Assembly (NCBI GenBank): GCA_037783415.1
Contig: JAZGTN010000098.1
Coordinates: 3,100,001 to 3,164,000, forward strand
Length of the DNA stretch: 64,000 nt
Source: Leptasterias polaris
Taxonomy: Eukaryota; Echinodermata; Asteroidea; Forcipulatida; Asteriidae
Direction: 5' to 3'
This document shows, piece after piece, positions 46,263-56,107 of this stretch. Position 1 is the stretch's first letter. Every line of letters starts with the position of its first letter. The position numbers were made by a program, and so were the translations under genes. The notes under the pieces are model-generated. The model did not search any database. It was not told the DNA's origin and saw nothing but the letters and a program-made list of their open reading frames with translations.

Positions 46263-47906
46263 ATGTAACACCCAAACCAAACCAAACAGTACACTCATGT
46301 AGGGTAAAGTGTCCGCCACATCTCAAAAAGGCTGATTCTCGTTCAAGGTAATCTGAAACACAATGAAAAGCTATTGAGTGTTTGTATAGTTTGCAGCTTA
46401 CTTGACCTTATGACTGTCATTCATTATTAATTCCATATAGTCAAATAATTTTTACCATCCCATAATTCCCCGAAGGATACTAAACTGTTCCATTCGGTAA
46501 GTTCTAAATAATCAAAACGTCATGCGCAAAGAAGTTTGCGTCACGTGTCGGGGGGGGGGGGGGGGGGGGGTTAATGACAGGGTCGTGGTTAGTGTTACTG
46601 TTAGGGAGAAGTGTTATTGGTTTCCTTATTGATGACAAATAGCTGCCATTGATGCCCCTCTTCCTGTCTGGTAACCCATACCTATAAGTCAGGTGCGTCT
46701 ACAAAGCAAATAGCATTCTCAAGGAGTTGTACACAATGGGTAAACCGCTCTCCAGAAAGGGAGTGTAATTGTCCAAGAATGTCGTTCTACGTTATGTATT
46801 TTAGACTAAAAGTACAAACATTGGTTTGTGTGAACGTGACGTTTATCGGTGGTATTTGCAACCCAAAATGTTGGATCACTAATTAGTAGACCATATAGAA
46901 AAAATACCATTATAATGGTGTAAATCTTACATTATGGTTTACATGAACAAAAGGCATAATAGTGTTGAGGTATTACCTCCAAGAGAACAAGATAGTGGAT
47001 CCAAACGAAGCATACACATATCAAGCTGTCAAAAACTGTAGCCGCTTTCGGTGCCCCCCCCCCCCCGATTTCGGTGCCCCCCCCCCCCCCCCGGCCCCCG
47101 AAAAAAAAATAATAATAATAATAGAGACAATACGATTTCCAGGATAGTGCGGCATTTTGTGATCGTAACTATTCGAGTTAAAAAAGAAAAGAAAATGGGT
47201 TGCCTGCTCGTTGAAAGATGATACATTACCCGTTAATCTGGAGTTCTTGATTATCAATTATTGAATTAAGCGTTGACGGCGACCGGCCAGCCGGACTTCA
47301 CCACTTATAAAGGGTACCTTGACCCAGTTTCCGGGGAAGTAAAGAGACCTGATGGGGAATGGACGTGGGGTGTAAGCAGTTATCTCCATGCAGACTAAAC
47401 TATTCGTTATTTAAGTAACAACACTTAATTAAGAGCTTCAATCGGTCAACGTTGCGGTTGGTTTGCAAATTTGTTTTAATGTAATAAAACACATTAAGCA
47501 ATAAAGTCCTTGCTATTTCAAGTATAATATTTGGTCCTCAGAAAGTAGGGGGAAATGTGCACAAGGGCTGACCTATACTTGATCTTATGTGTAGGGTTTT
47601 ATGGACTTTTTCAGGCTATTTAATCCCTAGGAGAAAAAAAATGAAATCAGATTAATATAGGAAAAATATCCTGGATGTAGAACGTGTAGTTTACCGAGCA
47701 AACAACAAGTGCATTTTGTGGACGAGAACAATATGTTAAGAAATTCAGAAATCTCACCAAACTGAGGATTTCTGTAAAATTTGCACCTCCCTTACGGCTT
47801 TTAAAATTTTGACTCGTTTAACTTTTTTTTATTTTATTGTTTGTATCAATATCAAGTTGAATGTGTATAATTTAAATATTGGTTAATATCATAAATCATC
47901 CATTTA
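46263..47906. other. No gene; homopolymer tracts
   Basis: A run of about 21 G at 46,550-46,570, and C tracts at 47,054-47,066 and 47,077-47,092 within a duplicated CGGTGCCCC phrase, followed by an (AAT)n run. No gene or RNA seen. Confidence 0.45.
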
Positions 47907-48241
47907 AAGGTAGGATTGGTAAGGATAAAAAACATAATTGTTTAAATTTTGTCTGAATACTGATTATGAAATGTTTCCCTCTGAAATGAAGTCATTTTCG
48001 AGAACTGAAAACCTATCAAAACGAATCAGATGATTTCGGTTGTTACAACCAAAATTAAGGGCATTGTGTGTATACATAAAAATTGTGCATAGTTTTTCAC
48101 TGTTTCTCCCGACTCACACAACGGATTAAGCCCAGATTTTCACAGGTTTGCTATTTCATGTATACGAATGATCACACAAAACATGAACACTGTATACAAC
48201 TATTAATTTGTCAGCCTACCAATCCTGTACAATACCTTTAG
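47907..48241. repeat. MITE, family A
   Basis: TTTAAAGGTAGGATTGGTAA at the left faces TACCAATCCTGTACAATACC at the right, with the family interior (AGCCCAGATTTTCACAGG in complement) between. Confidence 0.65.
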
Positions 48242-48847
48242 GACAGGTTCGCCATTAAACCACTAATTTACTTTTCAGTTATGTTGCTCGGGAAGTGAAA
48301 TATAACAATCAACTGTCACCTTCACAACAGGTGCATTTCGAGGAAAAACACATGCTCCATGACACTATAATATACCGTCATCCAACAAGCATGTTTAGTT
48401 AGTCTTCTAAAATCAAACGAAAAGGTCAACAATTGAACTTTTGAAAGCAAGTTCTCAGTAAGATCGAATTTGGTGCCTGTAGTCAGAAGGCTGTTTCAAA
48501 GTTTTCAAATTTCGCATCAGGGTATAAAACGTCTCCACAATACGACTTTACGGGGTCATTGCCAATAAAATAATATACGTGCTAATGAACAGTTATCCAA
48601 CGGAATATGTTTTTGTATCCAACAAGTAAATCCAGTTAAACTAACTCAAAATAAGTTGACTATAGTCAGAATAACTTTAGTATTCTTACAATTGTCAACC
48701 TACCCAATGACCAAACTAAATAAAAAGACCAATCAAAAAATCTTTAACAACATTTTCATGACCCGAAATTAAGCATAGGCCTCAATAACTTTAATCAAAA
48801 CAATTTGTTTATTTGCTTAATAAGAGATACTTTGTTTATTTGATTTG

Positions 48848-49083
48848 CAGGAAAACCATCATTTATGGTTTTTGAGGCATTGCGTGGTGATAGGTATCTT
48901 CATGTGTTTGGTTTGCGACAACAAACCATCGTTATTTTGTCATTTACAAAATTGATGAGCAACGAAGGTCAGAAGTGGTTAGCTGCAGAGGAAGTCGCCA
49001 GAAAACAACATCGTGAGCTGTTCAGTTACACAGTCGAACATCATTTAATACTAATACAAGCAAGTTTGAAGCCTAATTGCTGA
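48848..49083 (+). CDS. Orphan exon-like open frame (doubtful)
   Basis: A good acceptor (TTTATTTGATTTGCAG) leads into an open frame reading PSFMVFEALRGDRYLHVFG...SLKPNC and a stop at 49,083. Composition is coding-like and hydrophilic in its second half. I recognise no domain, no partner exon is visible, and it may be chance. It could be the last exon of an unseen + strand gene. Confidence 0.2.
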
Positions 49084-49807
49084 AGACATTCCCAACCCAA
49101 GGTCATATTAAAACCTGAGCAGAAAAGGAAGCAAATACAAACAACATGTTTCGTTCGTTTGGTTTGGATGATGAGTATAGTTTTGAGACAGTCGGGTCTG
49201 ATCCTCTCTAGTTAATTTCTTATGTCTTGGTTGGGACTCCTCGCAAGATCGTAAATTCATGTAGGTCTATATTTTGAGGTTGGGGGAGGGGTAATGTATT
49301 TTATGTTGCCTGAATGTGTCCATGGTATCAATTAGGGTCCTCGTGATGGACGTCCCTTGCTGCCAGTGTTTGCACCTATGCATGCAATATTCTCCATACA
49401 TCACGACTACATTGGCCTACAGTCCACGTCACCTCTAGGATGTGACTTAATACAGCTTTCACTCACCATGTTTCCATAGCATTGGGGAAACAGTCACGGT
49501 AATTATAGCCTAATCCTGGTCTTCCCTCTTTGAGTCGATTTGGGGCTGGACCTGAAGGGGGGAGGTGCCCCTTCCCTTAAATTGATCATGTTTGTGGTTT
49601 AACTATAATGTGGCCTTGCGGTGATTTCAACTGAATGAAAACACCACCATAAGGTTTTTATCAGTAGAGGACATTAAAGGTAAGCAAATTTCATTCAAAA
49701 CACGATGTTAGCCGTGTTTGCTATATGCGACTTTTGACCCATACGCTCTGTTGATATTCTCTCAAAACTCCAGAAACCATGCTGAATTAGTATCAGCTAA
49801 TTGAACT
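49084..49807. other. Spacer before the CACTA-like unit
   Basis: AT-rich DNA without a recognised feature. Confidence 0.4.
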
Positions 49808-49960
49808 ACACTCTAAAAACTTAAGTGTTGCATTTTAACAATTTCGAAGTGTTACTCCCCAAACAACATTGAAAGTGTTGTGAAACTGGTACTTTAACTC
49901 TTAAAATGTTGGATTGAAAGTAACTCGCGATGTGCATTTAACAGTTTGTGAAGTGTTGGA
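49808..49960. mobile_element. Candidate 5' terminus of a CACTA-like element, with subterminal repeats
   Basis: Starts ACACTCTAAAAAC, the terminus also seen on the MITEs at 42,842 and (inverted) 44,617. In the following 150 bases a short motif (A/G)AGTGTT(G) recurs near 49,823, 49,846, 49,871 and 49,951, with AAATGTTGG near 49,906. CACTA elements typically begin with CAC and carry short subterminal repeats bound by their accessory protein. The matching 3' terminus is not visible in the window. Confidence 0.5.
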
Positions 49961-50048
49961 GAGTTTTCCCACAGTAGCGCATGCGCAAGAAAGAATGACG
50001 TGAAATCTCGCAATTTGATTGGATAAGAGTTCGCGGTTAATTTCCGGG

Positions 50049-50140
50049 CTAAAAGTGACAAACTTCAGCTACCGGTTAGAGCTGTCATCCAGCTGTCATC
50101 GGCGCGGAAAAATCGTCTCCATCCAAGCAATTTAAACAAG
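50049..50140 (+). promoter_or_regulatory. Candidate noncoding first exon, copy 1
   Basis: The conserved block ends in a strong donor, ACAAG/GTAAGA at 50,140. It contains CAGCTGTCATCGGCG and no long frame. It probably belongs to the 5' leader of the zinc-finger gene or the SAMD3-like gene downstream. Copies 2 and 3 end at 51,388 and 52,122. The exact transcription start is unknown. Confidence 0.4.
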
Positions 50141-51290
50141 GTAAGATTATTTATACCATACTCATGTCACGTAAAATGAAACACTGTTTGTTTGGATGCT
50201 ATTATTTGTTTGGTATCATTCCAAATTACATAGGATTTTTAACGAATAATAACTTCAATTTGTCGAAATTGTAACGATAATGTTAACATACACTTGTGTA
50301 CAGTCTTCTACGTATGTACGTCATGTACAGTCAGTACGAAGGCCGATTCTGACTCTGGGGAGTCGCCATATAATCTCCACATACTGAGATGGACTGGGCA
50401 GCATGAATTACTTAAAGTGAGCCCACCTGAAGATGTTTCTCCTGTCCTGTCAAGTGATTGAAATTTTGCCTTATTAAAATGTCCTAGTTATCCGGAACTG
50501 GTCAAACTCGAACGCCTGTACCTACCTAGCATGCCTAGGTATACCTAATTTACTCATTTGCTTTTTACCAATCCTAACATTTAGTAACAATACATTAACA
50601 TTGAAAGTAACTTGACTCGCGATGTGCTTTTTTACAGTTTATAAAGTGTTGGAGAGTTTTCCCACAGAAGCGCATGCGCAATTTGTTAACGTAGGCCCGG
50701 GCCCAGGGACTGAGAAGCCTTCCTAACGTTACGTTGTTGAGTGCAAACCAGCCAGTCACACAAGCTAGAAGTTTGCGCGCGCAATTTTGAAGCTTGCGCA
50801 CACAAGCGCCAAGCTTGTGCTGGTAAATTTTGCGCACTTTAAGTTTCCATAGCGGATGAAGATTGCGCTCTGCATTATTTTGTCAAGCTTATTGGCATAA
50901 TTTTTCAGAGGGTAACAAATAAAGATAACTCCAATCGAACTCGAAAGTTAGGATATCTGAGACTATGACTCTATGTCTTTGATCATTATGTTATCCAGTA
51001 GTAGGCTAGATTTGTTGTTGACAGAGTTCCTGGAGTCTGGACAACGCCAATTTGATTGTTTTTAAAACTTATTTTCAAGGCTCTTCTTAATTAAATTCTT
51101 GGTGATTCATCATATTAATTATTATTACTAGGACTAGTATTACAGTGATGATTGAAGCATAATACACTAGGTTGCAAGACTGACTTTTGATTCATGGGCA
51201 AAACCCAAAGAAATTCTTCAAGCTTGAAGTTTGCCCAAGGCTTAAAATTTGCTTGTGATTTCCTGCCCACAGCACAGGTTAAAACCCAGG

Positions 51291-51388
51291 CTAAAAAGTG
51301 ACAAACTTCAGCTACCGATTGTTTGGACCCATCATCCAGCTGTCATCGACGGCGAACGAATCGTCTCCATTGAAGCAAATTAAACAAG
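51291..51388 (+). promoter_or_regulatory. Candidate noncoding first exon, copy 2
   Basis: Same block as copy 1 (CTAAAAAGTGACAAACTTCA to AAACAAG) with the same donor GTAAGATT at 51,389. It differs by point changes and small indels, so the copies have been separate for some time yet keep the splice site. Confidence 0.4.
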
Positions 51389-52024
51389 GTAAGATTATTT
51401 ATACCATGCTCATGTCATGTAAATGAAACACCGTTAGTTTGGATGCTATTATTTGTTTGGTATCATTCCAAATTACATAGGTTTTTTTGACGAATAATAA
51501 CTTCAGTTTGTCGAAATTTTAACGATAATGTCAACATACAATCTTGAAGCTTGTGCACACAATCGCCAAGCTTGTGCTGGTCAAATTTGCGCACTTTAAG
51601 TTTCCTCAGCAAATGAAGATTGCGCTCTGCATTATTTTGTCAAGCTTATTGGCACAATTTTTCCGAGGGTAACAAATAAAGATAACTCCAATCGAACTCG
51701 AAAGTTGGGATATCTGAGACTATGATCACTATGTTATATATCCAGTAGGCTAGATTTGTTGTTGACAGAGTTCCTGGAGTTTGAACAATCCAATTTGATT
51801 GTTTTTAAAACTTATTTTCAAGGCTCTTCTTAAATTCTTGGTGATTCATCATATTAATTATTATTACTAGGACTAGTATTACAGTGATGATTAAAGCATA
51901 ATACACTAGGTTGCAAGACTGACTTTTTATTCATGGGCAAAACCCAAAGAAATTCTTCAAGCTTGAAGTTTGCCCAAGGCTTAAAATTTGCTTGTGATTT
52001 CCTGCCCACAGGTTAAAACCCAGG

Positions 52025-52122
52025 CTAAAAAGTGACAAACTTCAGCTACCTATTGTTTGGACCCATCATCAAGCTGTCATCGACAGCGAACGAATCGTCT
52101 CCATTGAAGCAAATTAAACAAG
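52025..52122 (+). promoter_or_regulatory. Candidate noncoding first exon, copy 3
   Basis: Closest to copy 2 and nearest to the coding genes. The donor GTAAGATT at 52,123 is preserved. Splicing to the acceptor at 53,195 would remove about 1.07 kb and join it to the zinc-finger start codon exon. Confidence 0.45.
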
Positions 52123-52340
52123 GTAAGATTATTTATACCATACTCATGTCATGTAAATGAAACACTGTTAGTTTGGATGCTATCGTTTGTTTGGTATCAG
52201 TCCAAATTACATAGGTTTTTTTGACGAATAATAACTTCAGTTTGTCGAAATTGTAACGATAATGTTAACATACAATCTTAACAATCTTAACAAAAACATT
52301 AAAAGTAACTTAACTCCCGATGTGCTTTGAACAGTTTGTT

Positions 52341-53195
52341 CGAATGCGTTCAATTTTTTTTATTTATTACGATTTAGTAACATATTACAACAAAACTCAC
52401 TTGTGATCGATGGAGCAGGGGGGTGGGCGGAAGGGGTATTGCGCAATTACTTGCAATTGCGGTTTGGGTACACTCCATTTTAGAAAGAGGTCATGACAGT
52501 TTAAAAAACAAAAAACAAACATGCATACCGTTAAAATTCTCTCTTTAACAATACCAAAAACATGAAAATGTGGCTGATATGAGCGTCAAGTGTGATCATT
52601 GGAGGGCAGTCATCATGGCGCAAATGAAATTGCCGCATTAGTGAAATGGCTGCGCGATATGCAGTGAAGGCTTCAATGTGCCACGCTTGTCACAACACAA
52701 GAGCTGCGCATTGTACAGCACGGCCATTTCAATGGGTTTTCACATGGAACGGTTTGTGTCGGAATTAAAAGCATGGTCATTATTACCGTTGATCGCATTG
52801 CCGCATAATCCATCATGGCAGCTGTTGAACGACAGCTGGTCTTTACCATGTTTACCTGAGAAAATAATCGCCGCATAGAGAGTGCAAAATTAACTGACCA
52901 GATGACTCTAAACTTTAACATCGGTTCCGCTCTCTACATCGTTCTCATTCTGATTATGTAGCGAGAACCAGTTTTTATTCGTTTTTTCCAAATTAAATAA
53001 TGCACAGTTACGATGGTCTTCTGATTTAGACCACTTTCCATGTTAACATAAACTGTACTCTATTCAAATCTGCCTATTATCAAGCATATTTGTTATTGTG
53101 TCAAGCATACATATTAACAGCAACTTTTCAATTTTTCCAAAACAATTTATTGGATATTTAGAACTTCTTTGCTATCTTGTTTTAATTATCTGCAG
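52341..53195. other. Probable intron before the zinc-finger exon
   Basis: Low-complexity T-rich start, then unremarkable DNA up to the acceptor TTTTAATTATCTGCAG (ends 53,195). Overlapping short frames on both strands around 52,673-52,921 are not supported. Confidence 0.4.
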
Positions 53196-53223
53196 ATTTC
53201 TGCTTGGAAGTGTATGGTTAGCC

Positions 53224-54702
53224 ATGGGGTTTAACTGTTTTGTGTGTAAACTCATTATTCAAGGGAAATCGTCTCAGTTGTGTTACCATCTCCACAGTGC
53301 ACATGCACTTTATGATGGCCCTGGCCTTATTGTGAAATGTGATCAGGGAGGATGCCAATGCTCTTTTTTTACGTTCAATTCACTACGAAAACATCTTTCC
53401 AAAAAACATGCACATCAGGATGTAGTTGAAGATGCCAGGGTGCAACCAATGCAATTAGATATTGTGGAAGATGACGATGGTGGCATTGTTGAAAGAGATG
53501 GTGGTGCCGATGGGGATTATGACGATGGTGATGTTGACGCTGATCGTCCATTTCCTGAACTAATTAAAGAACATGCAGCACTTTTTGTCACCGGGTTGCT
53601 TTCACAGCCAAATGTTACACATGTAACCGTTGAAAGGATAATTGAACGTGCAACATCATTAGTTGAAAGAGTTGTTTCAAACCTTGAAGAAAGGACAAAG
53701 AAACTGTTGCATCAATCAGAGGTTGAACAGAATACACCCCTTTATGCTGAACTTTTTGAAGCTTTTAGTAGTGCTAAAAGTCCATTTAATGGTCTTGAGA
53801 CTCGTTATAAACGAGAACATTACTTTGAGGAAGAGCTTGGACTTGTCAAACCACATTCCATTGTTCTTGGGTCACGATTTGATACATTGATCGATGGTGA
53901 AGATGGACAAGCTAAACAAATTCTTGTTGAAGATACCTTCCAGTATATACCGCTTAAGAAAACTCTTGGAGTAGTATTGAGTGACACCAAAATTCAAGCT
54001 GAAATCAGCAAAGTTGGTCTGTCAGATGATGGTGTTTTGAGACGTTATTGTGATGGCGCACAATTCCAGTCACATCCCTTGCTTTCAGCTTATCCTGACA
54101 GCTTACAATTATCCCTGTTTTATGATGAATTTGAGGTTGTCAATCCCATTGGTTCGAAACGGGGTGTTCATAAATTAGGTGCTCTGTATTACACACTTCA
54201 GAACCTCCCCCCTAGGTTAAATTCTGTCTTGCATAATGTCAAGATGTTGGCACTTTTCTACAGTATTGACTTGGCAAAGTATAAATTTGAGCCAATTCTG
54301 GCACCATTTATGGCAGAACTTCATGATTTAGAATCTGATGAAGGCATGGAGCTAACTCTTCGTGATGGCAGTGTGATACGGAAAAGGGGCACATTAATTC
54401 AGACTCCCGCAGATAACTTGGGAGCAAATGCCTTGTGTGGGTACGTTGAAAGTTTTGCTGCAAACTATCCTTGTCGGGTTTGTCTGACATCCCGTGCAGA
54501 TATGCAATCCTGCTTCGTTGGTGATAAATGTGAATTGCGGACAAGAGAAAACTATGACCAACATGTGCAAGCTGTATTGAGGAATCCTCAGTCTGTCTCT
54601 CAGCACGGTATCAAAAGTCCATGTTCGCTGAACAAGTCAAGGTTCTTCCATGTGACATCAAATTGTTGCCCTGATATCAATGAGTTTTTGTTGTCGATTT
54701 AG
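53224..54702 (+). CDS. C2H2 zinc-finger protein with truncated CACTA (tnp2-like) transposase core
   Basis: 492 residues from the ATG at 53,224, chosen because an acceptor (CTGCAG, 53,195) lies just upstream, the context GCCATGG is ideal, and the first finger starts at once. Finger 1 uses Cys5, Cys8, His22 and His27. Finger 2 uses Cys39, Cys44, His57 and His62. An acidic stretch follows (82-107), then a helical region. Residues about 275-422 match the plan of plant tnp2-type CACTA transposases: YDEFEVVNPIG (300-310, compare 'DGFNPFG'), Gly then LPP (319-330), RGTLIQTPADNLGANAL (388-404, compare 'RA-L--T--D-PA'), and a CxxC (Cys417, Cys420). The frame then ends at SNCCPDINEFLLSI, just where relatives have an HD motif and a further catalytic half. 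It is therefore either a domesticated DNA-binding protein or a broken transposase. Assignment rests on motif order, not a search. Confidence 0.7.
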   Translation: MGFNCFVCKLIIQGKSSQLCYHLHSAHALYDGPGLIVKCDQGGCQCSFFTFNSLRKHLSKKHAHQDVVEDARVQPMQLDIVEDDDGGIVERDGGADGDYDDGDVDADRPFPELIKEHAALFVTGLLSQPNVTHVTVERIIERATSLVERVVSNLEERTKKLLHQSEVEQNTPLYAELFEAFSSAKSPFNGLETRYKREHYFEEELGLVKPHSIVLGSRFDTLIDGEDGQAKQILVEDTFQYIPLKKTLGVVLSDTKIQAEISKVGLSDDGVLRRYCDGAQFQSHPLLSAYPDSLQLSLFYDEFEVVNPIGSKRGVHKLGALYYTLQNLPPRLNSVLHNVKMLALFYSIDLAKYKFEPILAPFMAELHDLESDEGMELTLRDGSVIRKRGTLIQTPADNLGANALCGYVESFAANYPCRVCLTSRADMQSCFVGDKCELRTRENYDQHVQAVLRNPQSVSQHGIKSPCSLNKSRFFHVTSNCCPDINEFLLSI

Positions 54703-54713
54703 AAGTTCAGTGT

Positions 54714-54811
54714 AAAGTGTTTGAGGAAAGGTCCATTTGTCATGTTGACACTTTTTCTTCAGTTTAAAGTGTTTCAGGAAAGGTCTATTTGTCATGTTGA
54801 CACTTTTTCTT
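54714..54811. repeat. Two-copy 52-bp tandem repeat just after the stop
   Basis: AAAGTGTTTGAGGAAAGGTC and, 52 bases later, AAAGTGTTTCAGGAAAGGTC, each followed by ATTTGTCATGTTGACAC. It begins 12 bases after the stop codon, at the point where the transposase-like protein is cut short. Confidence 0.85.
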
Positions 54812-55746
54812 TTTTGTTTGGTCATTTCTGAGGATGTTCTTTTGTGTATTTATTTGGTCATTGACCTTGGTTGTTCTTTGTGTTGGTTGTTGTTGGCACA
54901 ATTGTGCTTTGATCATTGTTGACATTTGGCAACCAGCGACCACTTATTTCGAACCCTGAATTCCTGTACATTGAACAGCGGTGGCTCGCACGCTAACTGG
55001 CTGTATCACACCGATGTTGCTGTGTTGTGAGTGCTCTATAGACTAGACAGATGTGGACGAGGCAACCACATTGTGCCCAAAAAAGTCGTGAATACTCACT
55101 AGTCGCCCAGCATCACCCATCACGTGATTGGTATTCATTTTGTACACATCTACGTGTCTGTCGCGGAAGTGTCAGTTACCAGGCTGATTGAATGGCACCT
55201 TTACTATTTGTGCACTATGCTTTTGTAGGTTTTTGTCTCTTCTTGGTTTGAACTTGCAAAAACTAGTATGTGTGCTAGTGCGTACAAATTTCTCTTCTTT
55301 GTATGCTTTATTTTATATTTGGGGGATTGACGAAGGGCATTATATGTATTTTCAAGATTCTGACTGATGTCAGATTCAAAATGTAACATGGACAATTTCA
55401 GGCACTAAAATAACGAGACAATAAGGATGTAAATTTATTTAGTCTATTGGCCTTTGCCTTTTCAGCACTGTGCTCCATTGTAACTCCTAGGTTGAGAGCT
55501 GCGAACATGGCTAAGAGTTAAGATTATCGCAACTAGTGTAAGAGTGTTGGGCCTTAGAATTAATTGCTGATTGTCTTTTGTTGTAATGTTTGTCCATCTG
55601 CTCCTTCTTACTGCAGCAGAACTTTGCGAAGTGGTTCACTTTGTAATTAATTGCGCTTGTCTCAGAATGAGCATGTCTCCTCATAAAGCAGTTCCCTTTC
55701 ATTAATGAGGTCATTTTTGTATTTCTGATTTATTATTTGTTTCCAG
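54812..55746. other. Spacer or 5' intron between the two genes
   Basis: T-rich then mixed sequence. CACATTGTGCCC, CATCACGTGATTGG and TGTACACATCTACGTG suggest a possible promoter stretch around 55,050-55,170, but no TATA box is clear. It ends in the acceptor TTGTTTCCAG (55,746). Confidence 0.35.
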
Positions 55747-55753
55747 AATAAAC

Positions 55754-56107
55754 ATGGAAGATACATGTACAGATCAAATGTTGACATTCTGCGTGACTAG
55801 TGAAGAAAGAGTAAAGGTGATCCCTATCCGAGGGGGGACTGATGAAGTTGTGCTGAACAGGCTGAACTCAAGGATCTGTACCAAGTTTGGTCTGCGTCAA
55901 CACGAGTATTCACTTCAGGTGAAGATGGAGCAGTTTGGCTGCCATGTTGATATCGATGAAGGTGATGATGATGATATCCAGCTGCTAAGAACAGGGCGAG
56001 ACATTCGCGTTTTACTACTTACTGGTGGGGATGTCCGCCAAGAAGCTTCATCAGCTTCTGTGTTATCATTGCCAGGCCCATCATCATCAAGCAAAGATGA
56101 CAGCAAG
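55754..56107 (+). CDS. SAMD3-like exon 1: PB1-like domain
   Basis: Acceptor TTTCCAG (55,746) and 7 leader bases precede the ATG at 55,754. There are 118 codons ending DDSK, and the donor CAAG/GTAACA leaves phase 0. Read-through into the intron meets a stop at 56,230. A noncoding exon upstream is required. Confidence 0.75.

Larger units (their letters stand above)
49905..52340 (+). repeat. Array of three diverged promoter/first-exon copies
   Basis: Block P (GAAAGTAACTCGCGATGTGC, then GTGTTGGAGAGTTTTCCCAC) lies at about 49,915, 50,602 and, shorter, 52,294. Block E (CTAAAAAGTGACAAACTTCA, ending AAACAAG/GTAAGATT) starts at 50,049, 51,291 and 52,025. Block L (AAGCTTGTGCTGG to GATTTCCTGCCCACAG) starts at 50,811 and 51,568. 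The last two units are a tandem duplication with a period of about 735-757 bp. No coding frame runs through it. Confidence 0.8.

Noticed and set aside
47021..47257. Glycine-rich minus-strand frames
   Set aside because: Produced by two poly-C tracts and an AAT repeat.
53098..53223. N-terminal extension of the zinc-finger protein from an upstream ATG
   Set aside because: It would place a hydrophobic 42-residue stretch before the fingers, crosses a good splice acceptor at 53,195 and lies in T-rich intron-like DNA. The ATG at 53,224 has better context.
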